Below, in pieces: positions 24,220 to 33,630 of a stretch of DNA of 52,930 bases (positions are counted from its first letter, which is position 1; every line of letters begins with the position of its first letter). Origin of the DNA: JABHQR01 sp043812455 (lineage in GTDB: Archaea > Nanobdellota > Nanobdellia > Woesearchaeales > GW2011-AR9); assembly GCA_043812455.1 (NCBI GenBank), contig JBDRMB010000016.1:1-52930 (forward strand). The letters run 5' to 3'. The position numbers and the translations under genes were made by a program. The notes below the pieces were generated by a model. It was given only the letters and a program-made list of their open reading frames with translations. It was not told the origin of the DNA and did not search any database.

Positions 24220-25347
24220 TTAATAAATTCCAATACAACCTTCACTTAAATCATCGTTAAGCGATTTAATGTTAAGGGCCAAACTTTCCAATTGTCCTTT
24301 TTCACAATTTTCATATCCAACGGCACAAGATCCAGCAACAAAATAAAAACTATCTAAAGCACTAGTTTCTGAAGAAATTAATGTCCAACAATTTGAATTA
24401 TGTGTTGGAGAACTGGGGTCATAATATTCTAGCAATTCTTGATATTTTAACAAATAAATTTCACCTAATATTTCTAACCTTTTCAAAACTTTAATCATGT
24501 TACATTCATAATCGTCTTTACTGCCGGCAAATATTACTGCATACTTAGCAGCATCACGTTCATTGGGTTGTAAAGAAATGATCTCAACCTTTCCTGCATC
24601 TTCAAAATGATTTCCAACTTTATTATAATAAACTGCATTTCTTGAACTGGTAAAGCTTACTGCAGATACTTGTGCATCATCTAATTCTTCCATATCTTCT
24701 GGCACTGCGCCCATATGGGTTATCTCATTGCTACTTCCATCAAGATCAATAATCCTTATATGAAAATTATTCCCGGCTTTTAAAGTATCATAATCGTCGG
24801 TAGGATTGCTAAAAAATTCAATATTCAAACTTCCAGAAGTTGCATTTTCTAACTCTTTCCTAAACCCAGCACTATCTTCACCAAGAACATAATATTTAGT
24901 ATTACTTGAAGTTATCATCAACAAATCCATGACTTTGAATGGATATTCGTAAGGTAAACTCCAAGCAATTATTTCTGTGGTTTTAATTTCTTCAGGTGCG
25001 AAAATTGGTTCAATTGGAGTTTCTACAGTTGCACTAGAACCAACTATCCCATACCCAGAAAATACATCTTTAAACCCGCCACCGTCAACTTCACAATTAA
25101 AGAAAATGGTATAATCTTTTAATCCGCTGGTATCTATTTTGTTTAAGGTCTTTTCAGATACTGCAGCCGCAGTTAAGATTGATTCAAGAGTTCTTGAGAT
25201 ATCGTAACTTAACTTCTCTTCAGATATGGATTTTTGTTTAACAATAATGCCAATAAAGAACAACAAGATCACTGCTCCAGCTATTAAAACATAAATCCAA
25301 TTGAAAGTTAACGTCAACTGTCCTTTTTTATCCCTTACTGATATCAT
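24220..25347 (-). CDS. Large pilin-like protein (375 residues)
   Basis: MISVRDKKGQLTLTFNW opens a hydrophobic helix (IYVLIAGAVILLFFIGIIV), with D-K-K-G-Q in the typical cleavage position. A helical stalk follows (KSISEEKLSYDISRTLESIL). The head is ~300 residues and mixed alpha/beta, with Cys near the middle and end (YECNMIKVLKRLEIL; SCAVGYENCEKG). Possible minor pilin with a bulky head; no known domain. Confidence 0.62.
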   Translation of the reverse strand: MISVRDKKGQLTLTFNWIYVLIAGAVILLFFIGIIVKQKSISEEKLSYDISRTLESILTAAAVSEKTLNKIDTSGLKDYTIFFNCEVDGGGFKDVFSGYGIVGSSATVETPIEPIFAPEEIKTTEIIAWSLPYEYPFKVMDLLMITSSNTKYYVLGEDSAGFRKELENATSGSLNIEFFSNPTDDYDTLKAGNNFHIRIIDLDGSSNEITHMGAVPEDMEELDDAQVSAVSFTSSRNAVYYNKVGNHFEDAGKVEIISLQPNERDAAKYAVIFAGSKDDYECNMIKVLKRLEILGEIYLLKYQELLEYYDPSSPTHNSNCWTLISSETSALDSFYFVAGSCAVGYENCEKGQLESLALNIKSLNDDLSEGCIGIY

Positions 25348-25385
25348 TACTTTCCGTGCCTAATTTTTACCAAATTTTTTCTAAT

Positions 25386-26000
25386 TTATTCGTAAACAAT
25401 CTCTGTCAACAAAGTCTTAGAACCTTTTCCTTCCAGACGTAACGTGAAATGTCCCTTATCAATATCTTGGCATAGATATCCTACTCTTTCATCAGCAGCA
25501 TTATGAAGTTCAATCTTGTAAACTTTCAATGCAACTGGCGCACTGGGTTGAAGAAAAACATTTTCGTCAGCTCCAGCATATCCGGGAGTTTCGGAATTTC
25601 TGGCAGTTTCCCAGACGTCACAAGCAATAGGATCTTTCTTACATAATTCGTCAAATTGTGAACCGGCAGTTGCTTGTGAATAATCAAAATCTAAATCTAC
25701 AAAACATATCTGTTCATACCCTGTCGGTAAATAATAGTCTTCTTGCCTTACAGCACCATACTCAGAATAGATTTGTACAATGGTATTTTCTAAACTACTT
25801 TTGAACTGGTAAAATTCTACTGTTTCACCTTTATCCAAAAAGTCACTTACAGCATTATAACCAAAAATTAAAACGAACGCAAAAGTGATTGCGGCAACAA
25901 TAAACACAAAAACTTGTGATATTGCCATACCTCTCTTATTAGTAAAAATGTTGGAAAAAATGTTTTGCGATTTTTGCTTAGCTTTTTTGTTTAATAACAT
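25386..26000 (-). CDS. Pilin-like protein (204 residues)
   Basis: The leader is long and basic (MLLNKKAKQKSQNIFSNIFT), then N-K-R-G before a hydrophobic helix (MAISQVFVFIVAAITFAFVLIFG). Two possible class III motifs are present, NKKA at the very start and NKRG at ~21-24; the second borders the helix and is the likely cleavage site. GGGGTG about five bases before the ATG supports the start. The head has Cys pairs (CFVDLDFD, LCKKDPIAC). Second operon, after the 2098-residue protein. Confidence 0.62.
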   Translation of the reverse strand: MLLNKKAKQKSQNIFSNIFTNKRGMAISQVFVFIVAAITFAFVLIFGYNAVSDFLDKGETVEFYQFKSSLENTIVQIYSEYGAVRQEDYYLPTGYEQICFVDLDFDYSQATAGSQFDELCKKDPIACDVWETARNSETPGYAGADENVFLQPSAPVALKVYKIELHNAADERVGYLCQDIDKGHFTLRLEGKGSKTLLTEIVYE

Positions 26001-26062
26001 CTTTACACCCCTTGAACCCCTTTCATTTTTAAAAATTAAATATTAAATAATTAAACAGGAAA

Positions 26063-29000
26063 TTAAGACTGCCTTTTTTCACTTAACGCTTTCAATTTCT
26101 TGAAAATGTCTTGGGCATCTTTCTTACTAACCACTTTTGAAACTGGTTTTTCTTCAGTCTTTTTTGCTATTTGATCAAGACGGTTAAACAAACTCTTTTC
26201 ACCAGGTTTAAGTCCCGGTCTGATAACTTCCTTGTGTTCTTGATACCGGTTAACCAAATCTTCAACTTTTTTGTATTCAGGTTTTCTGCTTTGCATAATA
26301 TCCTTAAAATGATGAAATTCTGGACTTTGCTGGTTAAAGCCAGAGAACAATTTTTCTCGTTCTAATTGTTTAACTTTCTGTGCACGAGATTTTTTCAGTC
26401 CAGCAATTTTATCTTTAAGGTTAGATAAAAATCCAGGTTTTGCTGTAACTTCCCCAATAGGTTGTGATGTTACCGGCCTTGCCCGAGGTGCGGTTCCCGG
26501 CGGTCCTGCACTTGGCAGCTGTTTACCGCTAAAAATGGCTTTACCTTTTGGATTATAACCATAGAAGTATACCAAATATCCTATACCACCAAGAGTTAAT
26601 AATAATCCTAGTATGAATAATGTCCAAGCGATATAGTCTACTCCTTTCTCATCAGAAACTCCGCCAGCTCCTGGTTCATAAATTACATCTACTTCAGACC
26701 CATCATCTGCAGGTGCATCTGCTACACACGGATCGTAACCTTTCCTGTACTCTTCATAATTAACCAACCCGTCTCCATCATAATCTTGGTCGCCATCAAA
26801 AGTTCCGTCGCTATCAGAATCTTTAGTGACATAACTTAACTCACAATTAACTTTATCAAATAATTTTTCCCAATAATCTGGTAGACCATCTTCGTCCTGA
26901 TCATTAGTCTGTTCACTGTCAGGAACTTGGCCAAAAGAACAACCTTCAGCATCAACAGCTTTGCCGGCAGTAGTTCCTGAGCAAGAATCGCAACTATCTG
27001 CTACACCGTCACCGTCAGCATCTGAAAAAGTAACTTTCTTTGAACCGGTACCGTTATTACCTGTATTGTCTTCAACATAATAACATATCCAACCACTGCT
27101 AGTGAAAGGAACCTTGTTACCAAAATAAACATTGTCTGGACTACAAGTTGAAGAAGAACTTGAAGTGCCATACTTAAGTTCGGAACAACCAACCTCATCA
27201 TCACAATGAAGTTCAGCGTTAGTTGCAGTACAAGTACTGTTAGTATTCAAACTTACTGCTGGGTTATCATCATCTAATGCACAGATACTATAATCATCAT
27301 CTACTGCAGTGAAACCGTCACTGGTAGCTAACTCTCCCCAATTACCGGCAGCATCGCCAGCGGAAACCAAGACATAATAAGTTTTATTCTCTTCCAAATC
27401 CAAATTTTCAATAGTAGTTTTGTTTTCTGCAGGTAAGGTTCCAGTAGATATCTGAACTGCAGTAGTAGTACTAGTATCATTACTGGTAATATTTTCTAAG
27501 AAACTTAACAAGGTAGAACTTGCTCCTTCAGGTACACCCTCATAAAGTTCATAGTAATAAGAACTAATGTTAGCTTCGTCGGTATAAACCAGTAGCTTAA
27601 CTTCATCCAAACCACAAGAATAAGTTCCATCATCAACACTAGTGATGGTCGGTGGAGTGAAATCTATTATGAAATCTATTTCTGATTCGCGATTATTTTC
27701 TCCAACTAAACATGACACTAAATAATGGTGCTGACCTTCATCAAGACTTCCGATATAACTGCTATGACTTGTTCCGCCTGTACTTTCAAATACACTATCG
27801 TCAAAATAACATTGTGCGTTCTTGTTAGTCTGTACTCCTAAAGTGATATCAGAATAATTTATGTAACCGCTTGGACTTGTACTTACAATATACCCGCTGG
27901 CAGTGTAATCTACTGAAAATGTTACAACTGCAACTTCTGATAAGTCTCCTGCACCGTTACTACATTGCACGTTCACAGTATAATCTTTAGTTGCACCTTC
28001 AAAACTGAATCCAAAAGTTCCTACATGAGAGATATCTAAAGTGTTATCATCATACCCAGGGAAACTATATTCCATTGTATCAAACTCTGCACTACCTGCA
28101 CTATCAGAATCGTCGCTGAATTTACAGATAGTTTTATCATCAGTTACTGAATAGATATAAGTTTCAATCCCTTCAAAAACTTCGTAAGGGTCAGCATAAG
28201 AACTGGTAATTTCTGGAGCGGTAGGATCATACTCCAGATTCATTTTCTGTGCAGGACCAACTTCATCTTGATAATCAATACATTTCACATAAAGTTCTTT
28301 TGTACTACCGCCTGTATCATAATCAGATAATGTTCCGTTCGGGAAATTTTCTTTGATGTAATAATTCTCATTATCGCTAGAATCGAAAGTAAACAATTGT
28401 GGTCTGGTTAAATAATCAAATTCTGAGTTAAGGTCAAACGTACAACCGTCAGTGTCTAATTTACTCATAACTTCCCAATCAAAAGTTGGTTTGTTGCTCA
28501 CACCCCACATTTCGCTGAGATAATAATATTCGTTAGGGTTGATCAACTTAATTCCAAACCCTTCAATTATAATTGTACCACAATCTGGATATGCGCTAGA
28601 ACCACCCAAATCTGTTGAATAATAACATACTTTAGTAGTGTTAGTAACACTAAACGTTTCAGTATATTCCTTGTATCCTTCATTGCCAGAATACTCACAA
28701 CCTTCTCCTAGACAATAATAAGTCTTATCGCAAGCAAATCCGTCATCATCACATTCAAAACTTACAACAACTTCTTCAATAAAATATTCTTCCCAAGCAT
28801 AACCAGTAGGTTTTTCTTCTCGCTCGCCTTCAGTTAACACGATCTGTGTTTCTGGTGCAGTAAAATCTACTCGGAAAAAGAAATAATCTTCAATATAATC
28901 ATCTGTTAAAGATTCTAAACAAATAACTTTTACAGTACCAGCATATTCTCCTTCATAGAACCCGCTTATCGCATCAGTCTTATGTTGTTTGTCTTCAGCA

Positions 29001-32000
29001 TCAGTGCTCTCAAAACCTGCAACAAAATCATAACCACCAGTAGCACTGTTCAGTTGATACAATTCACAATTTGCAGAAACTGCAGTTTCAACTTCAAATT
29101 CAATACTGGTTTCAGCTACTGCACCATCATATTCTGGATAAATTAAAGTGATGTCTTGTTCCAGATCAAAAACAATAGTTTCAACTTCAGTATTTTCATT
29201 ACCATGATCATCAGTACAAGTTACTGAGATGTCATAGATCACACCATTAAGACCAGTAAACTCATATTCTTTTTCTTCATCTCTTTCAAAACTTATTGTG
29301 GTGTTACTTCCTTCAGGCAGAACTGGAACTAAAGTAAAGTCGCAACTCATTGCTTCATTAGGTTCAGATAAGTATATCGTCAAATCACTAATGTCAGCAC
29401 TTGTTTCATAATATGTTTCCAAATTAAAATCTGGCAATTCATTATCCACATAAACATAAGTTTCTTGTACAGATTCTTGGTTATGATACTTATCTTTAGA
29501 ATAAAACCTTAACAGATAAGTCTCTCCAGAAATAATTTTGTTCTGTAAAAAAGTTGAATTATTAACATCAATGGTAAGACTTTCTTCGCTCAATAATCCA
29601 GGATAATCTACAGTTTCAAAATTTTCACAATCTGAAGCTAGTGAACTGCTTAAACAATAAGATAAAGTTCCCATGGCATTGGCATCATCAACACCAGTAA
29701 ATGTAACATTTGGATATGCAGTAGATACTACCGCAAAACTTGTTGTTCCAAGACTGGTACTTGGCGCAGTATTATCAATCTTACAAGACGTATATTCTCC
29801 TGCACTGAACTCCGCACAATCTTCAACTTCGTTAGCATCACCATCTTTGAAACAGTATCCCCCACTCAAATCATTATCGCTTGCAGCCCAGTTGCACCTT
29901 CCCCAATCGCACCGGTCGTCAGATAAGGTAATTTCTCCGACATTATTTTCTATATCTTGGTCACCGATACATTCCAGCTCGGAAGTGTATTCATAACAGT
30001 TAGCTTCAGTACTTGCCTTATCGCCACATTCGTTACATAATGTTAAATCCTCTTCCGAGAAACATCTTCCAAGATTGACACAGATTTCTGGAGTACAATA
30101 ACTGTTCTCAAACAAGTCAGCATCTGGACCGCAAAGTGAACAATAATCATCTTCTTCATATTCTTCTTCAATACAATATCCATGACCAGTTTGTTCAGTT
30201 ACTGGAAATAGGTTACTTAAACTAACCATTTCTTCAATCTCGTCAACTGTTGCAGGTAACCAAGCACAACCAACACCCAAACAATTGTTCAGTTCACAAG
30301 AATCCTGGCTCTGGTAATCAAAACAAGTTTCAAACTCTGCACAGGAATAACATTTATCAGAAACGGTGTTAGTATAATCATAATAACAATAATTTTCATA
30401 ACCGGTACTTGAACTATAAGTACCGTAACAACTATCTTTTTCGTAATACAAACCAAACGGATCTGCTGTTAAAGACCAAACATTACACCCACCTGCATCT
30501 TTACATACTGCATAACCTGGGCTGGCTTCTGTACAATACCAGTCACTGCCGTCACCGTCCAAAGTGCTACAATCAGTGGTTGTGATGATTGTATTATCAG
30601 CATTACAAGAGTAAATTAATTTTTTCTCATTAGATTCTGTGCCTTCGTCGTCAGGCATACAAAAAAATTCTCCTTCAGAGAACCCTTCACAATCAGCATT
30701 CCCTAAAGTTACAGTTACTGAAGCTCCACTTTCAGACAACCTAGTTTGTGGAAGACCATCATCTCCTGGCGGACCGTCAGTATAAACTGCCCAGATTTCA
30801 TAAGTGTAACTTTGTTCCCACTCTACATCATGGTCAGAAAATGCAATTGACCATGGTGATAAGGTTAAAACATGTACTCCGTCTTTGTAAAGTTGATATC
30901 CACTAACTTCTGCACAAGGTTTTGTCCAGCTTAATTCAGCTACAAGTTCGCCAGTAACAGTCTCTCCAACAAGTTCTTCAACAGACTTCTGATCATTATC
31001 TTGGCCGTAACTACATTCACCAACGTACCTTGTTAATAAAATGTCAAGAATTTCAATTGGGTCAACTTCAGTTAAAGTAATTTCATAATCTTCAGAAGCA
31101 TAATCACCATAAATTGCAGAAATGTTGTATGATCCACCGCTTAACTGTACTGCATAATCCCCATCAGGATAATCTGAACTGCCAACATAAATTCCATTAA
31201 CATAAATCTTGGCGCCATAAACTAAGGTATCAGCTAAACCATCACCAGTACTGTCTAACCAAGTTTCTCCCTGCACTCCTTGAAATAATTGTTCTTCTAT
31301 AACTAAATTCTGTGTTTTAGCCCCTTCAGATAAAGTAATTGGAGTTTCAGTAGTAGCATAACCATACTTGTTAGCAGTAAAAGTATAAGACCCAGTATAA
31401 AGTCCTGTTAAATTATAAAATCCATCATCCCCAGAACTTACACATGCAGTTTCTGGTCCTTCATAACATATGGTAACCTTGCCCACAGGATTATTATCAG
31501 TGTTAACAGTATAACCATTGATACTGGCAGTAGCTTCTGCTACAGTTAAAGTAAAATTAAGACTTTCTTCAGCACCAACACCAAGATTGATCGTGCTGGA
31601 CTGTGAAGAATATCCTTCAAGACTAGCTTCCACAACATAAGTATCTGGAGTTACGTCCGTGAAAGAATAACTTCCAGAAGCCCCGGTCATGGTTGAAATA
31701 GAAGTGGTAAGTTTAACTGTTGCTCCACTAAGTGCTGTACCATTTTCGTCTAAAACGTAACCGTCTAACTGTGCGTATGTTACTGCAATACCACAGTGGT
31801 CAACCACACAAGTATCTCTGTCAACTCCAGTGACATAAAAGTCCATGGCCTTGTTCTGCTGTAGAGATCTTAGCTCACATTCATACCTTAAATTTACTAG
31901 ATCACAAAATGTTCCAACTTTACAGCAACCTTCCGTACACCATCGGTCATATTCTCCGTCGGGAATTTCTGCCCCTTCTAAATATTCACATTGGCCAATC

Positions 32001-32359
32001 GGATGGTAATCACAATCTACAGTACAAAGTACCTCTTCACAAATATCATCAAAAGTTGCTGATGAACATTGTTGTCCCGTAAAGAAATAATCTTGAAAAT
32101 TGTCACAATCTCCATACAAATCACAATCTGCTTGAGCTTCAGATTCTAAAACATTATCTTGGCAGAACAAATCTTCACTTCCGCCAGGAAAAGTGTAACA
32201 ACCCTGCAGCTCAGCTGCCGCCAAATTGTTGAACGCAATCAAAGAAAAAAGTATTGAAATGATAAGAAGCAACCCAATTTTTTTTATTGAGTGAGAAATA
32301 GGTTTAGCATTAGCTATAACAACATCTACTATTAACACCTCTTTATTCTTAAATCCCAT
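26063..32359 (-). CDS. Giant secreted membrane-anchored protein (2098 residues)
   Basis: After a signal peptide (LLLIISILFSLIAFNNLAAA, ~29-48), a Cys-rich domain (~52-190) is shared with the protein at 32452. Three carboxypeptidase-regulatory-like beta domains follow (e.g. GYVLDENGTALSGATVKLT, ~207-450) and then an Fn3-like domain (~470-550). Many Cys-rich and Ig-like segments come next, then thrombospondin type 3-like Asp repeats (DADGDGVADSCDSC; DSDSDGTFDGDQDYDGDG) at ~1790-1890. One membrane helix (~1908-1931) leads to a basic cytoplasmic tail of ~165 residues. It looks like a large adhesin that contacts the cytoplasm. It probably has its own promoter in the 92-base spacer upstream. Confidence 0.65.
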   Translation of the reverse strand: MGFKNKEVLIVDVVIANAKPISHSIKKIGLLLIISILFSLIAFNNLAAAELQGCYTFPGGSEDLFCQDNVLESEAQADCDLYGDCDNFQDYFFTGQQCSSATFDDICEEVLCTVDCDYHPIGQCEYLEGAEIPDGEYDRWCTEGCCKVGTFCDLVNLRYECELRSLQQNKAMDFYVTGVDRDTCVVDHCGIAVTYAQLDGYVLDENGTALSGATVKLTTSISTMTGASGSYSFTDVTPDTYVVEASLEGYSSQSSTINLGVGAEESLNFTLTVAEATASINGYTVNTDNNPVGKVTICYEGPETACVSSGDDGFYNLTGLYTGSYTFTANKYGYATTETPITLSEGAKTQNLVIEEQLFQGVQGETWLDSTGDGLADTLVYGAKIYVNGIYVGSSDYPDGDYAVQLSGGSYNISAIYGDYASEDYEITLTEVDPIEILDILLTRYVGECSYGQDNDQKSVEELVGETVTGELVAELSWTKPCAEVSGYQLYKDGVHVLTLSPWSIAFSDHDVEWEQSYTYEIWAVYTDGPPGDDGLPQTRLSESGASVTVTLGNADCEGFSEGEFFCMPDDEGTESNEKKLIYSCNADNTIITTTDCSTLDGDGSDWYCTEASPGYAVCKDAGGCNVWSLTADPFGLYYEKDSCYGTYSSSTGYENYCYYDYTNTVSDKCYSCAEFETCFDYQSQDSCELNNCLGVGCAWLPATVDEIEEMVSLSNLFPVTEQTGHGYCIEEEYEEDDYCSLCGPDADLFENSYCTPEICVNLGRCFSEEDLTLCNECGDKASTEANCYEYTSELECIGDQDIENNVGEITLSDDRCDWGRCNWAASDNDLSGGYCFKDGDANEVEDCAEFSAGEYTSCKIDNTAPSTSLGTTSFAVVSTAYPNVTFTGVDDANAMGTLSYCLSSSLASDCENFETVDYPGLLSEESLTIDVNNSTFLQNKIISGETYLLRFYSKDKYHNQESVQETYVYVDNELPDFNLETYYETSADISDLTIYLSEPNEAMSCDFTLVPVLPEGSNTTISFERDEEKEYEFTGLNGVIYDISVTCTDDHGNENTEVETIVFDLEQDITLIYPEYDGAVAETSIEFEVETAVSANCELYQLNSATGGYDFVAGFESTDAEDKQHKTDAISGFYEGEYAGTVKVICLESLTDDYIEDYFFFRVDFTAPETQIVLTEGEREEKPTGYAWEEYFIEEVVVSFECDDDGFACDKTYYCLGEGCEYSGNEGYKEYTETFSVTNTTKVCYYSTDLGGSSAYPDCGTIIIEGFGIKLINPNEYYYLSEMWGVSNKPTFDWEVMSKLDTDGCTFDLNSEFDYLTRPQLFTFDSSDNENYYIKENFPNGTLSDYDTGGSTKELYVKCIDYQDEVGPAQKMNLEYDPTAPEITSSYADPYEVFEGIETYIYSVTDDKTICKFSDDSDSAGSAEFDTMEYSFPGYDDNTLDISHVGTFGFSFEGATKDYTVNVQCSNGAGDLSEVAVVTFSVDYTASGYIVSTSPSGYINYSDITLGVQTNKNAQCYFDDSVFESTGGTSHSSYIGSLDEGQHHYLVSCLVGENNRESEIDFIIDFTPPTITSVDDGTYSCGLDEVKLLVYTDEANISSYYYELYEGVPEGASSTLLSFLENITSNDTSTTTAVQISTGTLPAENKTTIENLDLEENKTYYVLVSAGDAAGNWGELATSDGFTAVDDDYSICALDDDNPAVSLNTNSTCTATNAELHCDDEVGCSELKYGTSSSSSTCSPDNVYFGNKVPFTSSGWICYYVEDNTGNNGTGSKKVTFSDADGDGVADSCDSCSGTTAGKAVDAEGCSFGQVPDSEQTNDQDEDGLPDYWEKLFDKVNCELSYVTKDSDSDGTFDGDQDYDGDGLVNYEEYRKGYDPCVADAPADDGSEVDVIYEPGAGGVSDEKGVDYIAWTLFILGLLLTLGGIGYLVYFYGYNPKGKAIFSGKQLPSAGPPGTAPRARPVTSQPIGEVTAKPGFLSNLKDKIAGLKKSRAQKVKQLEREKLFSGFNQQSPEFHHFKDIMQSRKPEYKKVEDLVNRYQEHKEVIRPGLKPGEKSLFNRLDQIAKKTEEKPVSKVVSKKDAQDIFKKLKALSEKRQS

Positions 32360-32451
32360 AATATTATATTATAGAAAAGAAAACTTTTGGCTTTATAAAT
32401 GTTATTTTTTAATAGGCCTATTTCAATGCTATTTTTCCCCTAAAGAAATTG

Positions 32452-33630
32452 TTATTTATTGTTATCTTTACTATTTTTCTTTCTTAAGATTGCTCTTAAC
32501 TCTTCTACTGCTTCAATTCTTTCCAATTCAGTAAGATTTTTACCGCCTTTTGGTTTAACTTTAATCTCTCCTGCCAGAACTTTTTGCAAGTGCCATTCAC
32601 TTTTCTTTTTTCTTCGCTCTTCTTTCTTTTTTTCCTTTCTTTCTTTTGCTTTAATTATGTGTTTTAACTTATCTAAATGACTCAATTGAGTTTCATTTTT
32701 ACTGAACGTGCCAAAATTTTCTTCAACTTCATGCTCTTTCTTTTTGATATCATGTTGTTTCCTAAGAAGTTTTAACCTTCGTGCAATTTCTTTTGGACTG
32801 AACAGCCAACCTCTTTTTTTGGGTTCTGGCTTTTCTTCATCCTTAGGTAAAGGATAATCAAAATCTTCTTTTTTCTTTGGCCCTTTTTCTTCTCTTCGCT
32901 CTTTCAAGATTCTAAAGAAAAAGATTGCTGCCCCAATAACTATCCCACCAAGAAGAACTCCTAAAAATCCCGCTCTGATTAAAGGAGTAACAAAATTTGC
33001 TACGGAATCTGCCTGTTCTTCGGCCTTTTCTGGTTCTAGTTCTGCAACAGTTTGTTCTGGAAGAATATAAGTCTGCACCGGAACGTCTTTAGAAAAATCT
33101 TTTTTAGTTAAACTAAATGTCTGATAATTTATAGTTGCTGAACATTCTTGTTGGCATTGTTCTTCATTAAGTGTTGACCAATGAATCTCGTCAATACCTT
33201 TATTGTCAGCTTCTATTTCACAATACCATTTGTTAGGCAAAACTTCACAGAAATTTCCAAAGGTATGTTCAAACCGGCAACACCCTTCTTGGCACCACTC
33301 AGTTTGTTCATTTTCTGGCACTGCTCCGTACGGACAGTTTCCATAATATTCAGTTTTACATGAACTCTGACACAATATTGTTTCACATTCTTCCTGCATG
33401 TTGCACGCAGTTCCGAACAGGTAGTGGACTTCCATACTACAATCTTCATATAATTCGCATTCTGTTTCTGCTTGTTCTGAGCTTAGTTCTTGACAGTAGT
33501 TGTTACTATCTTGATAAAGAAAACAACCGTCTGCTGCGTAAGCTTGTTGAGAAATTAAGATTAAGACAGTTAAAGAAAAACAGAACAATATTACAAGATC
33601 CTTTAACAATTGGTAATGTTTAGGAATCAC
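32452..33630 (-). CDS. Membrane-anchored protein with the same Cys-rich ectodomain (392 residues)
   Basis: A GTG start at 33630 is chosen. It follows a GGGGGTG site and gives a proper signal peptide (LLKDLVILFCFSLTVLILIS...AYA|AD). The longer frame (to 33762) overlaps the previous gene by 140 bases. The Cys-rich domain matches that of the 2098-residue protein in Cys spacing (GC...YC...C-x-LY-x-DC; WC-x-EGCC; FCEV...YCE). Then comes a Thr/Glu/Pro-rich linker, one membrane helix (GFLGVLLGGIVIGAAIFFF) and a long, very basic cytoplasmic tail (from about residue 250 on). It is probably a partner of the 2098-residue protein. Confidence 0.65.
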   Translation of the reverse strand: MIPKHYQLLKDLVILFCFSLTVLILISQQAYAADGCFLYQDSNNYCQELSSEQAETECELYEDCSMEVHYLFGTACNMQEECETILCQSSCKTEYYGNCPYGAVPENEQTEWCQEGCCRFEHTFGNFCEVLPNKWYCEIEADNKGIDEIHWSTLNEEQCQQECSATINYQTFSLTKKDFSKDVPVQTYILPEQTVAELEPEKAEEQADSVANFVTPLIRAGFLGVLLGGIVIGAAIFFFRILKERREEKGPKKKEDFDYPLPKDEEKPEPKKRGWLFSPKEIARRLKLLRKQHDIKKKEHEVEENFGTFSKNETQLSHLDKLKHIIKAKERKEKKKEERRKKKSEWHLQKVLAGEIKVKPKGGKNLTELERIEAVEELRAILRKKNSKDNNK

